IMG/VR virus record: IMGVR_UViG_3300020438_002386
Span: 1 to 20,299 of that record
Length of the DNA: 20,299 bases
Origin: a virus
Strand: one strand, 5' to 3'
Part shown: positions 13,919-20,299 of the stretch, piece by piece
Position numbering within the stretch: the stretch's first letter is position 1
Layout: each line of letters starts with the position of its first letter
Made by a program: the position numbers and the translations under genes
Notes under the pieces: model-generated
What the model was told of the DNA's origin: nothing
Seen by the model: the letters and a program-made list of their open reading frames with translations, nothing else
Database searches by the model: none

Positions 13919-14349
13919 GAGCCTTGTGTAAATTTAATCCAATCTATAGTCGAACGAATTAACCATTGTCGGTTTGTGACTATACCAACAACACTCTTCA
14001 GGTATTCTACTTTTTCTTTCTGAAGAAGTATTTTATTTTCGTGTAGTATGATTTCATCATCAGATTCAATAAACCTATCGATGTCTGTTTTAAGAAGGGA
14101 AAGTGCAAAAGGTTCCCATCCAAGATAGTCTAATTCTTCTTGACTCATTTTACCAGTATAGTAAAGCCATTTGTTTTTTCTGAGTTGTTTATAATCACTT
14201 TCCAACTTACCCAGAACCAATTTCTCATCGGTATACATGATAAGATATTTATTGTGTAACTGAGGAGTTTTCATGGACTCCATATCAAGTTCAGTTTTAT
14301 CCATTACAATGTCTTTGGAAACATTCCGTCGTATTTCATCTAAGTTCAT
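13915..14349 (-). CDS. uvsY: Recombination mediator UvsY
   Basis: UvsY loads the UvsX recombinase onto gp32-coated single-stranded DNA. The 144-residue protein (T4: 137) matches the family in length and helical layout: IRRNVSKDIVMDKTELDMES at the N-terminus corresponds to T4's LKKDVFIDSTKLQYEA, a central KNKWLYYTGKMS matches T4's KARLDYYSGRG, and the C-terminal helix NRQWLIRSTIDWIKF fits the hexamerisation/binding end. The ATG at 14349 has a strong GGAGGT site and is preceded by a near-consensus sigma-70 promoter giving a leader of about 14 bases. Its stop overlaps uvsW. Similarity is moderate residue by residue, but context makes the call secure. Confidence 0.88.
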   Translation of the reverse strand: MNLDEIRRNVSKDIVMDKTELDMESMKTPQLHNKYLIMYTDEKLVLGKLESDYKQLRKNKWLYYTGKMSQEELDYLGWEPFALSLLKTDIDRFIESDDEIILHENKILLQKEKVEYLKSVVGIVTNRQWLIRSTIDWIKFTQGS

Positions 14350-14369
14350 ATCTATAGACCTCCGAAATA

Positions 14370-14397
14370 ATTATACTTCATATAAACAGAATGTCAA
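14370..14397 (-). promoter_or_regulatory. Strong sigma-70 early promoter for uvsY-uvsW
   Basis: On the minus strand TTGACA (14397-14392) and TATAAT (14375-14370) are both exact consensus hexamers separated by 16 bases. The predicted transcript begins near 14363, at the GGAGGT ribosome-binding site of uvsY. The promoter fills the 50-base gap after the tail-tube-like gene and would start the recombination operon with host polymerase early in infection. Confidence 0.8.
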
Positions 14398-14399
14398 GA

Positions 14400-15032
14400 T
14401 TATTTTTCAGGCGGAGTGAATAGGTCTACTATATTTCCCGGTTGTTGTGAAGGATAGTCAACTATCGTCATAGCGGTAAATGCGAATGTCGCAGTGGCAA
14501 TAGTAGGCGTCGTATCTGTATCAACAGAAGAAAACTCAACACTAGATAGGTTAGTGGGAATTATGTCCTTCAATATTATTTCTTTCTTTGCTTTAAAGGC
14601 ACTATTGGTTACTAATATTCTTGCATCAGAGAAATGATCTGCCTCATCAATTACATTTCCGCCTTTTTGTATAGGAATATTTGATTCGTAGTTTGCGATA
14701 CTAATCATCCAATTAAACATTTCTGTCCAGTTATCCATATTTTCATCAACAAGAAAACTTACAGTTAAATCATCAAAGTTATATGTGTCACCTGCTCTTT
14801 TCTGACGAAGACCTAGGGCAGTAAACTGATCAGCAACACCAATAGAAATTCCCGGTAGGTTTACTGTTTGACACATATATGTCATAGTAGGCAGTCTACC
14901 TAGAACTAATTTAAAATAACTAGTGTTTAGAAAGTTATTTGTATCGGGTTGTTTTTGAGCATTAGATCTGGTGACATCGGGAATGCCTGGTCCAGTATAC
15001 CCACCCGTAGATCCATCTATAATTATTGACAT
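14400..15032 (-). CDS. gp19-family tail tube-like protein
   Basis: This 210-residue protein belongs to the T4 gp19 tail-tube family. Segments align by eye: FKLVLGRLP and CQTVNLPGISIG with the tube N-terminal strand and loop, RAGDTYNFDDLTVSFLVDE with T4 AGDRTFDDWTVTVMND, and EIILKDIIPTNLSSVEF with T4 EIEIKGLWPTNVGELQL, ending in a strand like T4 FEVTLALDY. It has an extra N-terminal arm of about 35 residues and a C-terminal extension, making it longer than T4 gp19 (163). It lies after gp23, whereas the T4 tube gene lies before gp20, so it may be a paralogue or tube variant. A strong GGAGGA site and its own TATAAATA promoter support independent late expression. Confidence 0.82.
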   Translation of the reverse strand: MSIIIDGSTGGYTGPGIPDVTRSNAQKQPDTNNFLNTSYFKLVLGRLPTMTYMCQTVNLPGISIGVADQFTALGLRQKRAGDTYNFDDLTVSFLVDENMDNWTEMFNWMISIANYESNIPIQKGGNVIDEADHFSDARILVTNSAFKAKKEIILKDIIPTNLSSVEFSSVDTDTTPTIATATFAFTAMTIVDYPSQQPGNIVDLFTPPEK

Positions 15033-15051
15033 AGAAGTATTCCTCCACTAC

Positions 15052-15059
15052 TATTTATA
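15052..15059 (-). promoter_or_regulatory. T4-type late promoter for the tail-tube-like gene
   Basis: The exact late -10 box TATAAATA reads on the minus strand, immediately after the gp23 terminator and 20 bases before the ATG at 15032. The expected transcript start (about 15046) coincides with the GGAGGA ribosome-binding site (15046-15041), giving a leader of only about 14 bases. It would be recognised by the gp55-RNA polymerase. Confidence 0.75.
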
Positions 15060-15065
15060 AAAGAA

Positions 15066-15095
15066 AAAGGGGAGTGGATTGCTCCACTCCCCTTT
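15066..15095 (-). terminator. Rho-independent terminator after gp23
   Basis: A perfect 13-bp stem (AAAGGGGAGTGGA paired with TCCACTCCCCTTT, plus strand) closes a 4-base loop at 15079-15082. Reading on the minus strand the stem is followed directly by TTTTTCTTTT, the T-run expected of an intrinsic terminator. It lies 31 bases after the gp23 stop and should isolate the abundant capsid transcript from the downstream gene. Confidence 0.93.
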
Positions 15096-15126
15096 CGGTA
15101 GATCTAACCAAATCTGTTATTCAGAA

Positions 15127-16512
15127 TCAGAGTCCGTGTCCGGTGTTACCGTGTAGGTTACTGACGGTGAAGAGTCTGTAGTAGACGTTATCACCATTAC
15201 CGAGCAGTCCGTCACCTGCACCTGATCCACCCTTGGAGAATGGGTTTGCAACCATTCCGTATCGAGTCTTGAACCCGATCTTAGGCTGGAAGGTGTTCTC
15301 ACCAACCGCACGAACCATCTGGAGTGGAACGTATGGACAGTAGAAGATACCTGCGTCGTATGGGTTAGTACCTCTGTACCCGACACATACGAAGTTGGTG
15401 TCAACCTTACTGTAAGGATCGATGTAAACCTTCATCTTACCGTTTAGTACACCAGCGAAGGTGTTACCAGTATCATCAACATCAAGTTGAGTGTTGATTG
15501 CAGGTGAGATGTTTAGGAATCCACCCATTGCGAGGGCTGAGGCAACATCTGACGAGCAGATGATGAAGTTACCCTTACCGCGACGAGTTTCCTTAGCGAT
15601 TGCGTTGGCTTCACGTTCGATCTGGAACATGAGTCCACGGAATCTTTCAGCACTCCAACGTCCATCGGAGTCGATGTTTAAGTCGTAAGTACCTGATGCG
15701 AAGAGATCGCTCTGCTGGGCACCGGAAGAAGCACTAGTGTATACTGTGCGAATAAGTTCCCGGTTGATTTCAGCGAGGATTTCGGTGCTTAGGATGTTAG
15801 CAAGTTCAGTCTCTGCATCGAGTCCGTGAACAGCCTTGAGATCCTGAGCGAGTTCAGTAGTGTACTCAGCCTTGAGGGCGCGAGTCTTGGCTTCTACAGC
15901 AACACGCTCGATGCTGAATGCCATTTCCTTGAATGCGTTGGTGTTAGTACTAACATTAGTTGTACCTGCAACTTCTTGCTGAAGACCTTCAGCAGTTGCA
16001 GTAAGCATTGCACGGAAACCGTCGAGTGAGAGCGAACCTGTTGGATCGATACCACCAGTTGCATGAACGCTTGCTCCAGCGGAGGTGTTACCTGCACCGG
16101 AGAACTTACTGAATGCTTCCTGATAGAGAGCCTCTGCACCAGTCTGGTTGTTGTATCTTGCACGCATAGCAAAGATCAAACCAGTTGGGGCACTCATGGG
16201 CTGGACACCAGCAATGTCGTATGCCATTAAGTTAGGCATTGAACGACGAACGAGGCTGATTAGGATTGGATCATAACCAGCGAGGTTGCCAGTAGAAGAA
16301 GCAGCAGCAGAAACGCTGAATCCACCACCCATTTGGTTGGTAGGTGCTTCGGTGAGGTTCTGCTCACGGAGAGCAGTCTCTTGATTTTCAAGAAGAGCGG
16401 CAGTTACCTTCTTCTTATATGGATCGGCAATCGCGGGTAGTGAGTCATGTTCGAGGACAGGCTCCCACTTCTCGCTTAACTGATCGTATGGTGTTCTATT
16501 AAGTTCCGACAT
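15127..16512 (-). CDS. 23: Major capsid protein gp23
   Basis: gp23 forms the hexamers of the phage head (HK97 fold). The 461-residue protein shows the family landmarks: WEPVLEHDSLPAI near the N-terminus, PILISLVRRSMPNL and DIAGVQPMSAPTGLIFAMRARY in the conserved core, NGKMKVYIDPY, GYRGTNPYDAGIFYCPYVPLQ, and KIGFKTRYGM near the C-terminus. A consensus prohead-protease site LTE|A at residues 53-56 predicts removal of the first 55 residues by gp21, parallel to cleavage after Glu65 in T4. The ATG at 16512 has a strong AAGGAG site. GC content and codon choice look richer than in the flanking genes, as expected for a highly expressed capsid gene. A strong terminator follows. Confidence 0.97.
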   Translation of the reverse strand: MSELNRTPYDQLSEKWEPVLEHDSLPAIADPYKKKVTAALLENQETALREQNLTEAPTNQMGGGFSVSAAASSTGNLAGYDPILISLVRRSMPNLMAYDIAGVQPMSAPTGLIFAMRARYNNQTGAEALYQEAFSKFSGAGNTSAGASVHATGGIDPTGSLSLDGFRAMLTATAEGLQQEVAGTTNVSTNTNAFKEMAFSIERVAVEAKTRALKAEYTTELAQDLKAVHGLDAETELANILSTEILAEINRELIRTVYTSASSGAQQSDLFASGTYDLNIDSDGRWSAERFRGLMFQIEREANAIAKETRRGKGNFIICSSDVASALAMGGFLNISPAINTQLDVDDTGNTFAGVLNGKMKVYIDPYSKVDTNFVCVGYRGTNPYDAGIFYCPYVPLQMVRAVGENTFQPKIGFKTRYGMVANPFSKGGSGAGDGLLGNGDNVYYRLFTVSNLHGNTGHGL

Positions 16513-16569
16513 CGTAGATCTCCTTGAATTTCTGTGGTTAGATTTTTTACCTTGTTTTAATCTACCTAG

Positions 16570-16577
16570 TATCTATA
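16570..16577 (-). promoter_or_regulatory. Possible late promoter for gp23 (TATAGATA)
   Basis: On the minus strand TATAGATA differs by one base from the TATAAATA box used elsewhere in this window. It lies 58 bases before the gp23 ATG, in the 98-base gap after gp22. gp23 needs strong late expression, so a promoter here is expected; the mismatch lowers confidence. Confidence 0.45.
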
Positions 16578-16582
16578 ATTTG

Positions 16583-16604
16583 TTGGCTTTCAGTGGGAAG
16601 CCAA
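16583..16604 (-). other. Stem-loop between gp22 and gp23
   Basis: TTGGCTT (16583-16589) pairs with AAGCCAA (16598-16604), extendable by a G-T and a C-G pair, with a short AGTG-centred loop. It lies just after the gp22 stop and before the putative gp23 promoter. There is no T-run on the minus strand after it, so it is more likely an mRNA end-stabiliser, processing site or weak attenuator than a full terminator. Confidence 0.5.
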
Positions 16605-16610
16605 AGTGCC

Positions 16611-17807
16611 TCATCCTTTGAGGTGACGACTGATCGTGTTAACGTATTTTTCCATACCCGGAGAATTTTCTTCGGAGATGATTTGGTTTGTTGTTTGTTC
16701 ATCTAAAGTATCTTCAGACATAGCATTTTCACCAAAGTAGTTTTCTTTGATTACTGAGATTTTTTCTGCATATTGTTCTACAGAATCAAACTCAATTCCT
16801 TCGACGAGTGATGCAAATTTTTCAATTTCCATGTCTGTCAACTCATCGCAACTTTCAGCGAAAGCGAGTCCACACTCAGAACCCATAAGTTCTGCTTTGA
16901 GTTCGACATTATCTGATACGAGTTCATTGATTTGTTCTTGAAGACCTTGGTTTGCTTCATGAACTGCATCAAGGACTGCAACTTTCTCTTGAGGAACATC
17001 GATCCAACAAGATTCAAACAGTCCTTTGAGTCCATGAATAAAGTTTTCAGAAACATTTGTTCGAACACCAGATTCAAGTGCAATTGCATTTTCACTCAAC
17101 CAGTTTTCAACAACGTAGTTTAAGTATTCGTCTAACTTACCAGCAAGTCCTTCGGTGACTTCTTCCATATGTTCTGCTAGAAGAGTTTCATATGACTCAG
17201 TAAGTTCTTCTTCGATTACTGCAACACGATCATTTACTGCTGCTTCAAAGATGATCGATGTCTTTTCCATGAATTCTTCAGATAGATCTTCTCCATCAAA
17301 AAGGGAACCCATTACATCTTCCATTCTTTCCTGTGGTGTACCACTGGCAGTAGGATCTTCGATTTTACCAGGTCCCTTTGCCTTACCAGCAATAGAAGCC
17401 TTGTTCTTCTTATCCTTACCTTCAGTACCCTTATCGGTATCGATCTTGGCGTGCTTACCTTCTGCGTCTTGATAAAGATCAGCATCTTCCTCAGACTTTG
17501 CGTTTACAACGCCCATTTCTGCTTCATTTACGTTAGTGTCTTCCATCGGATTTGCACCCCTTTTTTTGGTTAGTTTACTTTTGGCTTTTGCTGCAAGAGC
17601 GGTAGCCGCACTTGTTGCAGCCGCAGTTCCCACTTCTTTACCTACCTTTTTTGCGGTGTTACTAGTAACCGCTTTCTTTACAAATGGCATCGCTGCTCTT
17701 GCAGCACCAGAAATAGCAGCACCATACTCATCAAGTTGTGTCTCTTCAGTTTCTACTTCAGAGTTTTCATCTAAAATTTGGTTTACAACATCTTTAATGT
17801 CTGACAT
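16611..17807 (-). CDS. 22: Prohead scaffold core protein gp22
   Basis: gp22 is the main scaffolding protein of the prohead core and is destroyed by gp21 during maturation. The position between gp21 and gp23 and the composition identify it: 398 residues (T4: 269), very acidic and helical, with many LxE/IxE-type protease sites such as LDE near residue 26 and LTE and LAE in the centre. A basic, alanine-rich N-terminal region (about residues 29-85, with KKVGKEVGTAAATSAATA and KAKSKLTKKRG) and a linker rich in Lys/Asp/Gly come before the coiled-coil scaffold part (about 155-398), which explains the extra length. It starts at ATG 17807 with AGGAG and a TATAAATA late promoter upstream. Family is assigned mostly from context and composition. 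Confidence 0.85.
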   Translation of the reverse strand: MSDIKDVVNQILDENSEVETEETQLDEYGAAISGAARAAMPFVKKAVTSNTAKKVGKEVGTAAATSAATALAAKAKSKLTKKRGANPMEDTNVNEAEMGVVNAKSEEDADLYQDAEGKHAKIDTDKGTEGKDKKNKASIAGKAKGPGKIEDPTASGTPQERMEDVMGSLFDGEDLSEEFMEKTSIIFEAAVNDRVAVIEEELTESYETLLAEHMEEVTEGLAGKLDEYLNYVVENWLSENAIALESGVRTNVSENFIHGLKGLFESCWIDVPQEKVAVLDAVHEANQGLQEQINELVSDNVELKAELMGSECGLAFAESCDELTDMEIEKFASLVEGIEFDSVEQYAEKISVIKENYFGENAMSEDTLDEQTTNQIISEENSPGMEKYVNTISRHLKG

Positions 17808-17843
17808 GAATATGCTCCTATGACTGGCTTTACTTAGTCACAA

Positions 17844-17851
17844 TATTTATA
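17844..17851 (-). promoter_or_regulatory. T4-type late promoter for gp22
   Basis: An exact TATAAATA box on the minus strand lies in the gap between the gp21 stop and the gp22 start, 36 bases before the ATG. The leader contains a small inverted repeat (TGACT at 17821-17825 with AGTCA at 17836-17840). It would drive scaffold, and by read-through capsid, expression late in infection. Confidence 0.75.
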
Positions 17852-17855
17852 TAAA

Positions 17856-18503
17856 TTACAGTTTTGACAAGAAATCTTTGAACACCTTCATTGCGTTTTC
17901 TTCTAGTTCTCTCTTGGAAGATTTCTTAATGACTTGTTGGTATTCGTGAATTTGCTTTTCTCTCAGTACACCATTATCCCAAACCCATTCGGCACCTTCC
18001 ATGATACCGTTTACAAAAGCACCGGGAGCAGATGGATCTGCAACAATGTCTACCGCTGAGAGCATGTAGTCCTTCTGGACTTCGTTCACTCCCTTTTTGT
18101 TCTTCTTCAAAGATCCCATACCTCTAGAAGATACACCTAACTTGGCACCTTCATCAATCAGATTCTTCGCAATATTTCCCATTGGAGTATCGAGTAGTTT
18201 CGCTTTTCCGTAAATATCATTACCTTCTACACGAAGATCCTTGATGATGTGGGATACACGATCAAGATTTACGGTAGGTCCTTGTGGATGATTGAGTTCA
18301 CCCATCGCACGATTTTTACCAACGTACTCTTTGTTATATCGTTTTACTTCGTTCGATAGAACCTTGAGAGGATACATTCTTTTGTTCTTGTTAGTAGTTT
18401 CTGCTTGCATAAAGATACCATCAATGAAATGGCTTTTGTTTCCATCATCATCGGATTCAATTAAGCAACTAACTTCTTCTACCATTTCGGTGATTAGTTT
18501 CAT
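17856..18503 (-). CDS. 21: Prohead maturation protease gp21
   Basis: gp21 is the serine protease that cleaves the scaffold and gp23 inside the prohead. The 215-residue protein (T4: 212) keeps the family motifs: NKNKRMYP (39-45) near the N-terminus, catalytic His72 in MGELNHPQGP, the GVSSRG motif with nucleophile Ser125 or Ser126, and Asp152 in SAVDIVADPSAPGAF. The N-terminal 20 residues carry an acidic leader with an IES segment that may itself be processed. The ATG at 18503 overlaps the stop of the upstream core protein (ATGA). Transcription probably comes from the TATAAATA site before that upstream gene. Confidence 0.95.
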   Translation of the reverse strand: MKLITEMVEEVSCLIESDDDGNKSHFIDGIFMQAETTNKNKRMYPLKVLSNEVKRYNKEYVGKNRAMGELNHPQGPTVNLDRVSHIIKDLRVEGNDIYGKAKLLDTPMGNIAKNLIDEGAKLGVSSRGMGSLKKNKKGVNEVQKDYMLSAVDIVADPSAPGAFVNGIMEGAEWVWDNGVLREKQIHEYQQVIKKSSKRELEENAMKVFKDFLSKL

Positions 18504-19369
18504 TTGGTTACTGCCTTCTTTGATCTATATGCTTGTTTTACTGCTTGCTTTTCTTGATCTGGGAGTTGCGAATACTTTTCTCTGGACATACCGTAGATTT
18601 CCATGTCCTCTGCCATTCCAGCACCACCACTGTTTGCCATTCTTTGTTTTCTTTCCCAGTCCTTCTTCCCTCTACTCTTACCCATCATGTAACCAGCAGT
18701 CGCAAGTCCTGTTTTAGTTGTGAGTGCTTTTGCGGCTAAACCAACGAGAGGAGCGAGTTCATCAATCTGCTCACCGTCATGATGATCGTGATCTTCGTGC
18801 ATTCCTTCACCCAGAATAGTCAAGTCCTCAGTAAACACATGCTCTTCGATACCATGCTCAAACTCTACGTTGTACCATTGAACATAACCATCTTCGTCTG
18901 GGGTTGCATGTTCACCATGAACAGGAATACCCTGTCCCCACTCTGCGTGTTCTACATGGTTTGCACAGTTATGAGAACCCTTCTTCTTTTTCTTTCCCTC
19001 TTCCTCTTTCATCTTCTTACCGTATCCCTCGGTTGCTTCCTCTTCATCACCATCGTCTTTGTTGATGGCTTTCTTAACAGTCTTTCGTCTGTTCTTCAAG
19101 TAGTCATCAGAATCATCTGAATCACCATCGTTATCAATATCATCATCCTCTGCACCGACTGGATCCATACCTTCACCATCGTCATCCTTATCGGTAACTT
19201 TGGCTTTCTTTTTGGACTCCAATGATAAACCATAAACGTCTTCTACTATAGCAGAAGAAAATCCTTCTAGAATTTCACCACTCTTTTGATATAAAAGTGA
19301 TTCAGTTTTAGTCTTGGCACTACCAAGATTTCCTTCTAAAATGTCTGCAACTATTAGTCTTGTATCCAT
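18500..19369 (-). CDS. 68: Prohead core protein, gp68-like, with Tudor/SH3-like insert
   Basis: The position between gp67-like and gp21 genes matches T4 gene 68, a prohead core protein, but at 289 residues it is about twice the T4 size (141). An N-terminal helical region (IVADILEGNLGSAKTKTESL, 5-24) is followed by an Asp-rich stretch, a basic KKKKKG linker, then an unusual segment CANHVEHAEWGQGIPVHGEH and YVQWYNVEFEHGIEEHV (about 137-185), whose pattern resembles small Tudor/SH3-like barrels. A His/Asp cluster (EDHDHHDGE) follows, then a basic helical tail that could bind DNA or core partners. ATG 19369 has AAGGA 9 bases upstream and a TATAAATA promoter. The gp68 name rests on position and composition. 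Confidence 0.72.
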   Translation of the reverse strand: MDTRLIVADILEGNLGSAKTKTESLLYQKSGEILEGFSSAIVEDVYGLSLESKKKAKVTDKDDDGEGMDPVGAEDDDIDNDGDSDDSDDYLKNRRKTVKKAINKDDGDEEEATEGYGKKMKEEEGKKKKKGSHNCANHVEHAEWGQGIPVHGEHATPDEDGYVQWYNVEFEHGIEEHVFTEDLTILGEGMHEDHDHHDGEQIDELAPLVGLAAKALTTKTGLATAGYMMGKSRGKKDWERKQRMANSGGAGMAEDMEIYGMSREKYSQLPDQEKQAVKQAYRSKKAVTK

Positions 19370-19390
19370 TGGAGATATTCCTTTTCTAAT

Positions 19391-19597
19391 TTATTTATCT
19401 GTAGTATTTATAGTATCACTACTTTCAGGCTCTGAATGTGGTGTACCTTTTTCACTTGAAACCATTCCAGTAGTAACGGCTTTTGCAAATGCAGGCATTT
19501 TACCTGAAATTCTAGTTTTTAATTCAGCATCAAATGCTGTGTTGAAGTTTTCTTGATCGTTATTAATCAACGAAGTCATCATTTTTTCCATACTCAT
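19391..19597 (-). CDS. 67: Small prohead core protein, gp67-like
   Basis: This 68-residue protein lies immediately after the portal gene, the T4 position of gene 67 (80 residues), a prohead core protein. It contains MTSLINNDQENFNTAFDAEL (residues 7-26), a short helical pattern of a small residue-poor core followed by KTRISGK, resembling the core-protein helices in T4-like phages, and ends in a polar SEPESSDTINTTDK tail. The ATG overlaps the gp20 stop (ATGA) and has an AAGGGG ribosome site. A late promoter for the next gene is embedded in its last codons. Identification is by position and general pattern, not strong similarity. Confidence 0.7.
   Translation of the reverse strand: MSMEKMMTSLINNDQENFNTAFDAELKTRISGKMPAFAKAVTTGMVSSEKGTPHSEPESSDTINTTDK
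19405..19412 (-). promoter_or_regulatory. T4-type late promoter for the gp68-like/gp21 genes
   Basis: The minus strand reads TATAAATACTACAG, an exact TATAAATA box inside the last codons of the gp67-like gene, 35 bases before the ATG at 19369. It would start a late transcript covering the core protein and gp21. Confidence 0.72.
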
Positions 19598-20299
19598 AAT
19601 TCGTCCCCTTCACCTTCTGGTTGTTCTTGTCGTATTTGATCATCAATTAGTTTTATATCATCATCTGTTTGCTTAAGAATATTTCTTCTAACCCAATCAT
19701 GAGAATAATATTTTCCAATATACTCATCTAAAGATTGAAGAATTTCTAATCTTTCTCTGAGAATTTCTGTTTGCTTCAATTCGGTAAAATATGAATCAGT
19801 TTCATATTCGAAGGTTAAGAATGAAGAAATCTTATTCCAATCATCCTCCGTCATAACACCCTTAAGAACTAACTGGACACGAAGAAGATTCATGAATAAC
19901 TCTGCAAATTTATTTCTGAGTCGTTCAATAAACTTACTAAACTTTACTTCATCACGGGTAATCTCAGTAGATCTTCCCATGTTAAAGCCATTTTCAGTTT
20001 CCATTCTTGAAGAAGGAACATTTAAGGAATGATATACCTTCTTTAGAAGATAATTCACATCTTCCATTTCACCTAAGTTTTGTCCACCATCTAAGGTAGA
20101 AATTTCAGTTCCTCTACCACCTTCTCTTCGTGGAAGCCAATAATCTTCTAGCATGTGAAGGTGTTTTCTATCGTCTCTCACTTCACCACTAGTGGCATCA
20201 TACGTTAGTTTATTTCTATATCGGTTCATCAAAGTCTTGATGTACTGTTCGGCTTTTTGTTTAGGTAAGTTACCAACATCAATATAAAATATTCTTCGT
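19594..20299 (-). CDS. 20: Portal vertex protein gp20 (C-terminal part)
   Basis: gp20 forms the dodecameric portal through which DNA is packaged and to which the neck attaches. The last 234 residues are present; the reading frame continues past the right edge, so the methionine at about 20229 is internal. RRIFYIDVGNLPKQKAEQY, then YDATSGEVRDD, MLEDYWLPRREGGRGTEI and LDGGQNLGEMEDVNY align closely with T4 gp20 (RRVFYIDVGNMPARKA, EDYWLQRRDG, NTGNMEDIRWF). LNVPSSRM and GRSTEITRDEVKF follow. The acidic C-terminus (EQPEGEGDEL) is where T4-like portals vary. The stop overlaps the gp67-like start. Identification is firm. Confidence 0.95.
   Translation of the reverse strand, partial: RRIFYIDVGNLPKQKAEQYIKTLMNRYRNKLTYDATSGEVRDDRKHLHMLEDYWLPRREGGRGTEISTLDGGQNLGEMEDVNYLLKKVYHSLNVPSSRMETENGFNMGRSTEITRDEVKFSKFIERLRNKFAELFMNLLRVQLVLKGVMTEDDWNKISSFLTFEYETDSYFTELKQTEILRERLEILQSLDEYIGKYYSHDWVRRNILKQTDDDIKLIDDQIRQEQPEGEGDEL

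Noticed and set aside
15117-15404. Minus-strand open frame at the end of gp23, Ser/Thr-rich
   Set aside because: It overlaps the conserved gp23 C-terminus in another frame and has a composition typical of a shadow of that gene.
17536-17823. Plus-strand alanine-rich open frame opposite the gp22 N-terminus
   Set aside because: It is the antisense of the alanine/lysine-rich scaffold N-terminus; no independent gene signal.
18779-19120. Plus-strand hydrophobic open frame opposite the gp68-like gene
   Set aside because: Acidic GAT/GAA codons read in reverse give Phe/Ile/Val/Leu-rich frames; an artefact of the Asp/Glu-rich protein.

Overview
This window is a piece of a double-stranded DNA tailed-phage genome from the T4-like (Straboviridae / marine exo-T-even) lineage. 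The evidence is an almost uninterrupted run of T4 core homologues in a conserved order. Every gene supported here lies on the minus strand and reads from high to low coordinates. Genes are packed tightly, often sharing ATGA or GTGA start/stop overlaps. Base composition is AT-rich throughout. The major capsid, UvsY, UvsW, gp55 and gp47/46 order resembles marine T4-like phages, including cyanophages, more than T4 itself. The host cannot be named from the sequence; a marine bacterium is an inference. Both ends are cut: the portal gene at the right edge and the clamp-loader gene at the left.

In transcription order, the window opens with the capsid assembly block: portal gp20 (partial), a gp67-like small core protein, a gp68-like core protein with an unusual Tudor/SH3-like segment, prohead protease gp21, scaffold gp22 and major capsid gp23. 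A perfect 13-bp terminator hairpin follows gp23. Then come a second-site gp19-family tail-tube-like gene, the recombination pair uvsY-uvsW, an acidic protein of unknown function, late sigma factor gp55, nuclease subunit gp47, an unrecognised 187-residue protein and gp46. Next is an accessory insert: a DNA methyltransferase, a type II glutamine synthetase (GSII) and two unrecognised genes, one of them tail-fibre-like. The block resumes with RNase H, a tiny charged protein and sliding clamp gp45. GDP-mannose 4,6-dehydratase (gmd) and GDP-L-fucose synthase (fcl) then sit between the clamp and the clamp-loader ATPase gp44, which are adjacent in T4.

The regulatory layout is readable. Three exact TATAAATA late-type promoters precede the gp68-like, gp22 and tail-tube-like genes, and a one-mismatch version precedes gp23. 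Host sigma-70-type promoters precede uvsY (TTGACA-16-TATAAT), RNase H (TTGACT-17-TACAAT) and, more weakly, gp55. So structural genes look gp55/clamp-driven and replication-recombination genes look early. The most notable cargo is metabolic: a GSII enzyme with an apparently complete active site, for ammonia assimilation, and a two-enzyme GDP-fucose pathway, both embedded in the replication/recombination core. No tRNA, CRISPR array, insertion sequence or plus-strand gene was seen, and no gene-free stretch exceeds about 100 bases.
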